DNA of 64,000 nt, from contig CATNEN010000029.1 of assembly GCA_950097015.1 (NCBI GenBank), forward strand, positions 1,240,001-1,304,000. Reading direction: 5' to 3'. Numbering within the stretch: position 1 is the first letter of the stretch; the number at the start of each line of letters is the position of its first letter. Shown here piece after piece: positions 11,633-21,561 of the stretch. Source of the DNA: Macrostomum hystrix (Eukaryota > Platyhelminthes > Macrostomidae). Under the pieces are notes generated by a model. It saw only the letters and a list, made by a program, of their open reading frames with translations. It was not told where the DNA came from and did not search any database. The position numbers and the translations under genes are program-made.

Positions 11633-12777
11633 GTTACAAGCTCATTGAGTAGGAATTTTGTAGCTTATCTCAGCTGTTTACTACACAAAATGATTGAAGC
11701 AAACAACAATTTTTTTCTAATTGTTGCTTTATTTGAATGGAATAAAATGAGCATATGATGAGCAGCGATAAGTAAATAACAAAACAGAGCATTAGTAGAG
11801 CTAACTAACATTAACACAATACAAGAACGGTACGTTTTTTGTATTTTACTACTGCAATATCTATAAGAAAGTATTAAAATAACAGTGCACTATATCTGAA
11901 TAACAATTTTATATTAATTAATAAAGGTTTGTACTAGCTAACTATATTTTTGTAGAAAGCTTTGCACGTTAAAAAAAGAACGGGAATTTAATTTGGCATA
12001 GAATTTAATTAGCGAGACATTGTAAACATATATGCTCATACTTAATTACATTCGTGGAGCTTAGTAAAATAACTTTCGGAGCACTAACACAAGCTCCAAA
12101 ATTTATGGCAATCATTTTTAATCTCCATTTTTGGATATTTTCATTTTGAATTAGTGCTACTGATACTGATACTGATACTGGCACTGCTACTGACGTGTCA
12201 GAAAGACGTGGCAGTGTCTATGGAAAGTGTGAACGAACTGTTCTGTGTTTTATTGTTTAAAATCATTTTCATAGATTTTTGAGCTTGTGTAACACTACCC
12301 CTGACCTTCGCGCACGTTTCTTGCTGCAGCTCCTGAATAGAAAAAGATATGAACATGATTTTAATTTTGTTTTCTTTCTGACAAAATTTCCTTTCATTTG
12401 ACACCATGGGCGTGAAATTTCATGGCTCCGTTGAAGAGCAACGTTGGACATTCCGGGAACTTTTGGGACACCCCTCGTAATATTTATAAAAAATCGAATG
12501 CTTTTAGTTCAGAAAAACACACGCAAAGGATGAATGTATAAGTACTTATAGGCATTGTAGTTTACAGACAAGCAAGCGGCGACAAAAATCGCAGTTTTTA
12601 TCTTACTGAGTACGGAGATACACCCGAATTAGTATTAGTAAAAACTAAAATTATTAATCGTTTAAAGTCATTTTTACCATAAAAAAACTAAAAAAATTAA
12701 AAAGCAGCTGTCGCATTTTCGCTAGAGAAAAACGAACAAAACTTGCCTAATTTTCTACCTAAATAAATGTTAGCCCA
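11633..12777. other. AT-rich intergenic region, no gene recognised
   Basis: Contains a short TACTGA hexamer run near 12161-12200. An exon-like patch on the minus strand near 12290-12340 has an acceptor (TTTTTCTATTCAG) and a donor-like site, but I could not connect it to any gene. Confidence 0.4.
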
Positions 12778-13625
12778 TCAATGTACGCCGGCACCATTGT
12801 TGCCAATGCCACCGGTGCCGCTCTCGCCTAGCAACAGCCGCGAGTCGTCCATCAGGCTGGGCTGCGGTCTCTTAGCAACCAATGCGCGAGGCAGCTTGTC
12901 GTGGTACAACTGATAGACGTCACGGTCGGCCGGACAGCTACAACGGAAGGCCTCGCATTCGTACATGGCCGAATAATAGGCTTGCAGATGCTGCAGCTCT
13001 GATGGCACATCGAAGTCGCGATAGAACTGAAATGTATCGACGATGCGAACAATTGAATCACGCCTGTCTCATCTCTCTGATCTCACCCAAGACGTCTCAT
13101 CTCTCCGATCTCACCTCACCCCTGTCTCGTCTCTCCGATCTCACCTCACCCCTGTCTCATCTCTCCTCTGTCTAATCTGAACACTGTCACATGCATCTTG
13201 GCCCTGATTCATGTCTTCACTGTCTCATATCTTCCCTGTTTTATCTCCCGTCTTATCTCTCCTCTGTATAAAACTGTGCCGTGTCTTACATCTTCCATGT
13301 CACATCTCTCGCCTGTCTCATCTTTATCCTGTCTCATCTCTTTCCTATCTGATTTCACAGTCAATACCGACCCGCATTCATTTTAGAATCTATCTTTAGC
13401 CCGCTGGAGCTAAATAGACTCTGAGATTAAAAAAGCATTCGAACCCTGGCAGACAAACAGGGAATTCTACCTTAGCGGCCATTTTCAGATGATGCAGTTT
13501 AGGCATGAGTTGGCAATCCGCGTAGGTTAGCTCATCTGAGAGCAGGTAGCGACAACTTAGCGACAATTTGTACATGTGGTTCGGACTGCGCGGCTTCGGT
13601 CGATACTTAAGGCGCAGAGGCTCAA
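12778..13625 (-). pseudogene. 3' part (two exons) of a CLIC (chloride intracellular channel) gene
   Basis: Two exons read cleanly: 13625-13471 and 13026-12778, with the stop at 12778-12780. The first encodes YLLSDELTYADCQLMPKL, the CLIC/GST-C signature. The second begins FYRDFDVPSELQHL and includes AFRCSCPADRDV, as in the last helices of EXC-4/CLIC proteins. A short Gly-rich tail follows. CLICs are GST-fold proteins that shift between soluble and membrane forms. Both exons are intact, but no exon for the N-terminal thioredoxin-like half is visible on this strand before the next gene. The upstream side runs straight into a 30-bp array and then the inverted KDZ-element terminus. So this is a 3' fragment, a gene split by transposon insertion or rearrangement, or a gene with a very distant 5' half. 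Confidence 0.85.
13063..13345. repeat. Pyrimidine-rich degenerate repeat in the CLIC intron
   Basis: Imperfect repetition of CCTGTCTCATCTCTC-type words between the two CLIC exons. No coding meaning. Confidence 0.7.
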
Positions 13626-13639
13626 CTGGATCACACCAT

Positions 13640-14143
13640 CAGCAACATCACCTCATCAATTCTATGTGACAGCAGCATCATATTATCAATTCTATAAGTT
13701 AGCAACATCATATTATCAATTCTATAAGTCAGCAGCATCATATTATCAATTCTATGTGACAGCAGCATCATATTATCAATTCTATGTGTCAGCAGCATCA
13801 TATTATCAATTCTATGTGACAGCAGCATCATATTATCAATTCTATGTGTCAGCAGCATCATATTATCAATTCTATGTGACAGCAGCATCATATTATCAAT
13901 TCTATGTGTCAGCATCATCATATTATCAATTCTATAAGTCAGCAGCATCATATTATTAATTCTATGTGACAGCAGCATCATATTATCAATTCTGTAAGTC
14001 AGCAGCATCATATTATCAATTCTATAAGTCAGCAGCATGATATTATCAATTCTATGTGACAGCAGCATCATATTATCAATTCTATAAGTCAGCAGCATCA
14101 TATTATCAATTCTGAGTCAGCAGCATCATATTATCAATTCTAT
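13640..14143 (-). repeat. 30-bp tandem array, about 17 units
   Basis: Period is exactly 30 bp, with words CAATTCTATGTGACAGCAG and CATCATATTAT. Because 30 is divisible by three, both strands give long but meaningless open frames. It is an inverted, expanded relative of the units at 9745 and 10945. It abuts the inverted terminal repeat at 14144. Confidence 0.95.
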
Positions 14144-14248
14144 GTGACGTCTTGGCAAGTGCAAAAGATTGAAACGCGCACTGTTCACTTTCACGCCACG
14201 ATGAGGCGCGTCACGTTCGTGAAAGAAAAATTTATCTGACAAATGCAG
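14144..14248 (-). repeat. Terminal-inverted-repeat-like segment, right copy
   Basis: Starts GTGACGTCTTGGCAAGTGC and is the inverted copy of 4072-4174 with about one difference. The 59-bp array follows directly. The array unit on its left contains TCTATGTGAC, so the boundary may lie a few bases inside that word. Confidence 0.85.
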
Positions 14249-15523
14249 AGGGAAAATGTCAAAGCAATGAATGCCCATTGACAATCCCAGCATTAGTTTT
14301 ATGCAGAGGGAAAAATGTCAAAGCAATGAATGCACAGTGACAATCCCAGCATTAGTTTTATGCAGAGGGAAAAATGTCAAAGCAATGAATGCACAGTGAC
14401 AATCCCAGCATTAGTTTTATGCAGAGGGAAAAATGTCAAAGCAATGAATGCACAGTGACAATCCCAGCATTAGTTTTATGCAGAGGAAAAATGTCAAAGC
14501 AATGAATGCCCATTGACAATCCCAGCATTAGTTTTATGCAGAGGAAAAATGTCAAAGCAATGAATGCACATTGACAATCCCAGCATTAGTTTTATGCAGA
14601 GGAAAAATGTCAAAGCAATGAATGCACATTGACAATCCCAGCATTAGTTTTTTGCAGAGGGAAAAATGTCAAAGCAATGAATGCCCATTGACAATCCCAG
14701 CATTAGTTTTATGCAGAGGGAAAAATGTCAAAGCAATGAATGCACAGTGACAATCCCAGCATTAGTTTTATGCAGAGGGAAAAATGTCAAAGCAATGAAT
14801 GCACAGTGACAATCCCAGCATTAGTTTTTTGCAGAGGGAAAAATGTCAAAGCAATGAATGCACAGTGACAATCCCAGCATTAGTTTTATGCAGAGGGAAA
14901 AATGTCCAAGCAATGAATGCACAGTGACAATCCCAGCATTAGTTTTATGCAGAGGAAAAATGTCAAAGCAATGAATGCACAGTGACAATCCCAGCATTAG
15001 TTTTATGCAGAGGAAAAATGTCAAAGCAATGAATGCCCATTGACAATCCCAGCATTAGTTTTTTGCAGAGGGAAAAATGTCAAAGCAATGAATGCACAGT
15101 GACAATCCCAGCATTAGTTTTATGCAGAGGAAAAATGTCAAAGCAATGAATGCACAGTGACAATCCCAGCATTAGTTTTATGCAGAGGAAAAATGTCAAA
15201 GCAATAAATGCACAGTGACAATCCCAGCATTAGTTTTATGCAGAGGAAAAATGTCAAAGCAATAAATGCACAGTGACAATCCCAGCATTAGTTTTATGCA
15301 GAGGGAAAAATGTCAAAGCAATGAATGCACATTGACAATCCCAGCATTAGTTTTATGCAGAGGAAAAATGTCAAAGCAATGAATGCACAGTGACAATCCC
15401 AGCATTAGTTTTATGCAGAGGAAAAATGTCAAAGCAATAAATGCACAGTGACAATCCCAGCATTAGTTTTATGCAGAGGAAAAATGTCAAAGCAATAAAT
15501 GCACATTGACAATCCCAGCAATA
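14249..15523 (-). repeat. 59-bp tandem array, about 22 units, inverted relative to 3486-4071
   Basis: Unit in this orientation contains GCATTAGTTTTATGCAGAGG and GTCAAAGCAATGAATGC. Several units lack one G of the GAGGGAAAA word, which shows two sub-variants. The array ends about 170 bp from the stop codon of the convergent gene, mirroring the left side. Confidence 0.95.
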
Positions 15524-15694
15524 TTTGACAGAATATAGACTCTAGTCCCTGTAAAGATAGCAGCTCTCTGCACAGTGACTATTTTCGGCTGAAAACATTG
15601 AAAACCATAGCATATTGCATCTTAAATATTATACTATCTAATATTAAGCTATTGGCGTCGTGTGGGCCTCTAATAATTGTTTCATATTAAAATT

Positions 15695-16947
15695 TCATTC
15701 CGTTTGTCTAGTATCTAGTCTAAGCGTAATGTTGGGTGCAGAGCTCGCCCCATATAAAGATGACTGAGCAAGTCTATTTGCGTCATCTACAAATGGAGTA
15801 TTGAAAGGATTAAAATTTGTTGAACTTTCACTTTCGTGAAAGTGTTGCCGATATTTCGCGGTTACAGAAGTCAGTGCCGTATCTCCTTCACTCTCCAAGT
15901 CACTTGTGGTGATATTATGGTAGTCATCGACTTGTAGCCCTTCTTCCATCACTTGAGCCTGTTGTTGATGCAGATGAGAGGCACTTATTGGTGTATCATG
16001 ATCAGGTGATACATCAATGGAAACTGAATTACAAAATGTCAGTTCTGTATTTTCGAGTTCCTTTAAAATGGCTACACATTTTTCTCTGGATAAGTGATGG
16101 GGGTCCTTCAATTCTGGAATGAATTTGCAACTTTTTCCGACAAGGCTCCATGGAATCTTGCCGTCGAAACCTGTCGCTGTTTTATGTGCAATTTTAGCCC
16201 TTAAAAAAATTTATTGTCGCATTTTTTTCACATCGCTATAAACAGAAGCTAGGTTTCGTGGCTGACTAGTTTCAGCAAGCTGAACATCACTGCGCTCATT
16301 TGCCATATTTTGTTGTTCTGCTTTTTTCGCGTCATCCATTAGTTCTGCTATTTTATTTATATGGGGCTCCATAGCGCTTCTAACATTAGGCGATATGTCA
16401 TTGGACATGGTAAAATCGGTTCCACGTCGGGTTAATATAATAAGTACGTATGTCTCACCTGTACGTTTTAAATCATTTACCACTTTTCTTATTTTCTTCT
16501 GCTGATTTTTAGCTTCTTCTTGAAGACGTCGCTTTTCTTCGATTGGCAGACTCATATACTCGCGACGCAGTTCGGCGGTCCACACTAGAATTAAAGGAAG
16601 ATTTGAATTTTTAAATTTTACCAAAACATAGTGACTAATTATTATATTTATTTATTTCTAGCTTTTATGTAAATTAATAGATGCACCCCACAGAGAATAT
16701 AACATATGATGTAGCCTAGAAAATACAACAATATTCAAGACTTTTAGAAAAAAACAATGTTATGCTGCATAAATGGACTAAAATGTTTTGTATTAAAAAT
16801 AATGCTGCCTACTCATACATTACTATTTCTTGAGTTCTAGTCTTACTATATATCCCTGTAGTATATTTTTAAGTAATACTGACCATAAGAAAACTTACCT
16901 GCCTTTCCTTTGTTTTGCAAAAACACATTGGCACCAGTTAGAACCAT
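15695..16947 (-). CDS. Putative accessory gene of the KDZ-type element, HMG-box-like N-terminus
   Basis: Exon 1 is 16947-16899; its ATG directly follows ACACAG. Exon 2 is 16584-15695; its acceptor is TTTAATTCTAG. The join gives a start with GANVFLQNKGK followed by ELRREYMSLPIEEKRR, which resembles HMG-box helices 1-2 (an aromatic early on, then EYxxLxxExK). The rest is coiled and polar, and I do not recognise it. An in-frame TAA lies at 16213-16211. The same frame then stays open for about 170 codons to 15695. This suggests one gene with a nonsense mutation, or two adjacent frames. It mirrors the KDZ gene: both are transcribed toward a 59-bp array and terminal repeat. By inference it encodes a DNA-binding partner of the transposase. 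Function is unproven. Confidence 0.5.
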
Positions 16948-17628
16948 CTGTGTGTAAGAAAAAAATTAGAATTACAAAATAAAACCATTTTATTGCACTA
17001 TTTCTTATGCACTTTAATTTAAGACTCAAACTGAAATACGAAGCTTTAGTGCCTACTTTATGCTTTAAAATTTGAGTTAATTTAAATTTAAATTTCCTTT
17101 GTTTCTTTTTTTGGTTTGATAATCTCAATTTCTTATAATATAATCAGTACTGACCATAATAATCTTATTTCATCTTGTAACTCTTGTATTATGTATGCCT
17201 GTACCATAATAATATAAAAATATTATAGGGGTAGGGCCTAGTGAGAATATTATGTCACAAAAGGGTTGCTGTTCTATAAAAAGGTGTACAAGCGCATGGC
17301 ATAAATTTACTTTTGTTTGCAAAATTATTTTTATGAATAAATTTAAAATTGCGCTAAATGAAACAAAAAGTGCAGTGCAGAAACAATTCAGTTTATAGTA
17401 TTCGTAACAATTCAGTTCAATTCAGTTCAGTTCAGTTTAGTTTAGTTTACTTGGCTGTTATATAGCCACAGGGTATATAGTGACAAATCTAGTAAAAAAT
17501 GCTACAGAATGCTTGGAAGTTGGAAGCTTGGAAATATTGCCTGATTGAAGTCACTAATAAAGGTTAGAAATGTAGCTGCGATTCTTTCTGCTCTTTGGAT
17601 GCTGCCGAGCTGGTTATGGCCAAAGACA
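16948..17628. other. AT-rich, no gene recognised
   Basis: Upstream of the putative accessory gene. Contains a small TTCAG-type simple repeat near 17405-17450. Confidence 0.4.
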
Positions 17629-18129
17629 ATTATGAAAGGCAGTGCTTATCCCCACGGTACCGTAGAAATAATTTTTGTCTTATTCCTACAGTACAGTGGG
17701 AATAATTTCCTGCTTATCTGCACGGCACACTGACGAGATAGCTGTCCTATCTTCAACATAGCTCCAGAGATGCGTAAAGTAATAGACTGGATTATAGGCT
17801 TAGAAGGCTTGAGCTATAAGATTAGAAAAATACACACTTCAGTTGTATTCTTTTAAATATATAAATAATAGCAATATATATTTTATATACTTAAAAAGCC
17901 ACCGTATTAGTTAACTAATTGCGAAAAAAGCAGAAAACTTTTATTTGTTTACTTGCTTTTAAAAACCGGAAGAAAAAAAATTGCAGTCACGATAAAAAGA
18001 TAGATGATTAGGACAGCTATCTTATCAGTGTGCCGTGCGGATAAGCAGGAAATTATTCCCACGGTACCGTAGGAAAAAGACAAAAATTATTTCTACAGTA
18101 CCATGGGGATAAGCACTGCCATTATGAAA
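17629..18129. mobile_element. Non-autonomous Mutator-like (MULE/MITE) element with 9-bp target duplication
   Basis: The element body is 17638-18120 (483 bp). Inverted arms of about 118 bp (17638-17755 and 18003-18120) begin GGCAGTGCTTATCCCCA. Direct repeats ATTATGAAA flank it exactly at 17629-17637 and 18121-18129. Long arms and a 9-bp duplication are typical of Mutator-like elements. No transposase is encoded, so it would be mobilised in trans. The arms contain palindromic words such as CGGTACCG. Confidence 0.92.
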
Positions 18130-18387
18130 AATTCCACACCACATTATTTATACCAGGTATATTAATTATTATTGTTGCAAGGCAGGTAGTAACGTTGTAC
18201 AATTTTGGGAGGAGCAAAAAATTGTTTTGACATGCACTCTACCACTTTTCTGACTATGGCATGGTAGGGGGTTAAAGCTATAACAAATCTGATTAAAAAT
18301 GAAATCAGCACATCAAAAAGCCTTAGTAGCCACAGATTTATCCTCCTATCAAAACAAGAACTATTTTATATAGACCTAAAGTTCAAG

Positions 18388-18447
18388 AGACCCTCGCCTC
18401 CCCGCTGGGTCCATGGACCACCCTGCAGCTAAGTCTAGTAAGTCAAA
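18388..18447 (+). mobile_element. 3'-end fragment of a LINE related to the one at 56068
   Basis: CGCCTCCCCGCTG and CCCTGCAGCTAAGTC match, in order, the last 60 bp of the LINE ending at 57840. Only this extreme 3' end is present, as expected of a severely 5'-truncated insertion. Confidence 0.65.
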
Positions 18448-20497
18448 GTTCAAGAAGCCCAAAAAGCAAGCAAAGTTAAAATGTATTAAAAACTTGAAGT
18501 CTATACTTTATAGCAATTATCATTTTGGTTTAAAAAATTTAGCTAGTCAGCCAGACCACTGACTGATAATTTGGATATAAGTTGCATTAGTAACACTCTT
18601 AGTAGTTTAGTCTTAGGTTTTAACTAACATCTATTATTAACTTTACATGTAACATTTTCATTGTGTCAGTTAATAAATGTTGAAAATCAAAACAATTGGA
18701 TTGGGATTTCGATTTGCTGGCATAAGTAGTACTAGTAACTAAATTTAAAACGAAAAAACATTGCTTACCTTTGTTATAAAAAAATTAATAGAAAATTTCA
18801 ATACTTAAATTGACAAAGTAACTTTAAAAAATACCTTCTCTAGACACAGTAAAGTACAATCTGTTATGGATGTAATGATATCCTAAGTGTAAAATGCCAA
18901 CTAAACTAGTTTGGTGGCGCAGCGCATTAGGGCGCGTTTTTTATTTAAACAATTCTAAACTATTAAATAAAAACTTAAATAAAAAATTATACTACAACGT
19001 AACTAAGAAAATCTTTTTTTGAGAAGTACTAATACACTTTTTTAATGCGCATACTTAGTTCTGTATAATTATTTGTTATACCATACGCACGTAAAGTTAT
19101 GAAATTGACGTAAAATCCGGACTATTCAGACTCGTTTTTGACATGTAAAAAGAGTATTTATAAAAATACAATTCTTTCTTTCCATGTAACACTAAAAAAG
19201 TGACGAATTCTATAGACAAATGAATACAATTATATTGAGAATGATTGCAGAAGGACTGCGGGCAATGGCACATCATTTAGTGACACTAGACCCACAGCGA
19301 GCTATTTTTTGCTAATACCTTATTCGGATCATTGTCATAAATAATTACGAGTACATAATCAGTCTTACTTGTTTCTGTTTCGTTTCTTTTAAGGCACTGT
19401 AGAGTTATACCGCTATACTTTCTGGAATTTTAGAACTGATTCTGGTTCTGGAATTCTGGGTAGAATGAAAAGCCTATTTTACGGGTTGGAGAGCTGGGTA
19501 AAACAGCTTTAATTTAATTTTTCAATTAACTGCCGTCAAAAATAAAGCCAATATAATCTAGCAACCAAGTTATATAAATATGAGTAATTTAAAATTAAAA
19601 TAAATATGATTTGATTTTGTTTTTGTCTTATAACTAGTATAAATATGTCTTTCTATGCATGTATAACTCAACCTGTGTGGCGTGTTGATAGAGAGAGCGC
19701 TCTGTTTGAGTGTTACGAGGGGGGTTCGAATTTTTTCCGTATTATTTTTACTAATTAATTTTTTTGATCCGATATTTTATTGTGATGCTAAATATTTACT
19801 AATTATTTCGTTTTATAGCCATTTTATACAGTGGATGTGTTGTAATTTTAGTTCTGGCTTCTGATAAGCCATTAAGCCCTCGCTGTTAAGGTGGAAGTAT
19901 CATTTGTTTGAGACGGGGTGATCACTTCTTGGTTCTTACTTAGCACGATAGAAAAGCGTCATATATCTATTACACGTAAAATCCACTTAATCAGTAAGTC
20001 CCATCTAAACTCATTCAGCTTTAGTTGTATTGTATTAATTAGTATGAACTGTGGTTTGCTTGCCTATATGTTTGGAAATAAATGATTATCAGTGCAAAGG
20101 AAAAATATTTAGATAGCCAGTTACATACTTCATATTTCATACTTTCTACTTGCAGTAGACGAGTAGCATGATCCATGTAAAATTTATCGGAAGTCTACCC
20201 CCTACCCCCTACCCCCCCGTGGGTCCACATGGATTCACCCGGCTAGCCGAGTATTTTTTGACTAGTGGAAGTGTCGGCTAGCCGGCGGCCGCGAGCTGCT
20301 GCAAAGATATGAGAGGATAGAGGGACGAGGGAAGCGACGAAGGCCCAGTCGGCCCGGTTTCGTACGCCTGCAGACCCCACTCACAAAAGCCTTCACTTCC
20401 AGTTTGATATCTAGAATTCTATGCCGGGGCTTAAGAGGGTGGAAAGGAAAAGAGAGAAAGGAGAGAATAAAACGTAAATAGCTACAATCGCTTGACC
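18448..20497. other. AT-rich intergenic region
   Basis: No gene recognised. A fragment of SINE family 1 3' sequence lies near 19250-19300 in minus orientation (GGCAATGGCACATCATTTAG). A tRNA-like stretch near 19677-19740 has A-box-like TGGCGTGTTGAT and B-box-like GGGTTCGAAT words and is probably another degraded SINE head. Confidence 0.4.
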
Positions 20498-20998
20498 ATG
20501 GAGAACCGGACGTCATATCCGATTAACTGGGGCAATCTGCCTGTCGAAAGTTTAGCCAACGTATCTAGTAGCGAACTCAATTGGATCTCAAGACTTTCCA
20601 CATCTCAGAAGGACATGAAGGATAACGAAGACTTCTTGAACTTCTTGCACTTTATTGAGAGCGGTGATACTGATACCGATCAATCTGATGATTTGCCTCT
20701 GCTACCGGCCGAGGATGATGCTGCAGCTGAAGAGGATGGAGAGAATGAAACTGAGCCGAAACTAGTTCCTTTGGATATGCAAGAGGCAAAGACGAAAGAT
20801 GAAATAGTGAGCCTACCAACCAAGACGCGTGAGCAGATGATTGCTCATGGTAACAGTTTTGTGCAGTTCCTTCGGGAACATGGAGCTGCTGTTCACGAAT
20901 TGAGTCGTGTTGAGATGTGTGAGTTTCTTAGGTATTACTACTACCAATTACGTCGCCATGATGGCGGTCCATACTCGCCTGCATCCACGGTCAAGTAA
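20498..20998 (+). CDS. Short Crypton-type protein: N-terminal domain of the tyrosine-recombinase-like family, truncated
   Basis: The start is ATG at 20498; an in-frame TTG at 20492 is less likely. The product is 166 aa. Residues ~15-115 are acidic and low in similarity. The C-terminal ~50 residues (NSFVQFLREHG, MCEFLRYYYYQLR, RRHDGGPYSPAST) resemble the core-binding helical domain that precedes the catalytic domain in Crypton-derived and DUF3504-like tyrosine recombinase proteins. The frame stops exactly where the recombinase domain should begin, so a recombinase reaction is not expected. Three bases later another frame (21001-21129) gives a 42-aa peptide ending FIMNNCTFNNCNL, which resembles the usual tail of such proteins. 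This suggests internal loss of the catalytic part. A poly(A) signal AATAAA lies at 21285-21290. It may be a domesticated DNA-binding remnant. Confidence 0.55.
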   Translation: MENRTSYPINWGNLPVESLANVSSSELNWISRLSTSQKDMKDNEDFLNFLHFIESGDTDTDQSDDLPLLPAEDDAAAEEDGENETEPKLVPLDMQEAKTKDEIVSLPTKTREQMIAHGNSFVQFLREHGAAVHELSRVEMCEFLRYYYYQLRRHDGGPYSPASTVK

Positions 20999-21000
20999 CA

Positions 21001-21129
21001 ATGCCTGCTGACATCAGCATCCAGAGCTCCATCGTGCAAGAAGCAGTGAGCGTGTCTGATGGTCGTCAGATGAACGGTCGGAGTATCTTTATTATGAACA
21101 ACTGCACTTTCAACAATTGCAATCTGTAA
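21001..21129 (+). CDS. Possible detached C-terminal tail of the Crypton-type protein
   Basis: 42 codons from ATG at 21001 in a different frame from the upstream gene. It ends with repeated Asn/Cys/Phe words (NCTFNNCNL). It is too short to stand alone with confidence. Similarity of the tail to Crypton-family C-termini is from memory of that family and needs a search. Confidence 0.3.
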   Translation: MPADISIQSSIVQEAVSVSDGRQMNGRSIFIMNNCTFNNCNL

Positions 21130-21561
21130 TGGTCTTGGGCACTATATTGACAATTGCGCCATATTGATACTGCACTATTAACTTTCCATAGCGCTCTTTT
21201 GTTGTTGGTGTTTGCTGTTTTGTTCTAAAAATAGGCATCCATTATCCCGAGTTCGAAATCATTATCCTGAAGTTTAAGTGAAGAAATAAATGGAATGTGC
21301 TCATGCTTTAACCATAGACGATTACATTATCCTAAAGACAGATTTTTGACAATGCAAAAGTGAAGTTTCATTTATTTAAATTTGTCATTGGAGCAGTAGG
21401 ATAACAGAAAATGAAAAGTACCGGTATTGAGCATAAAAATAGACATGCGGAAGATTCTTCGCAATGAGAGTCGATTATAAAGAAAGACATGCACAATGCT
21501 CGTACACAATATAAAAGATGCTATATATGCAATGACACACTGCAAATAGATAAATCAGAGT

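Noticed and set aside
13631-14101. Long open frames on both strands
   Set aside because: The 30-bp period is divisible by three, so frames stay open by construction; the product is a ten-residue repeat with no similarity.
3486-15523. CRISPR-like repeat arrays
   Set aside because: Units are head-to-tail without variable spacers, and the context is a eukaryotic transposon.
17545-17733. 62-codon frame at the left arm of the Mutator-like element
   Set aside because: It spans the target duplication and the inverted arm; no coding signal.
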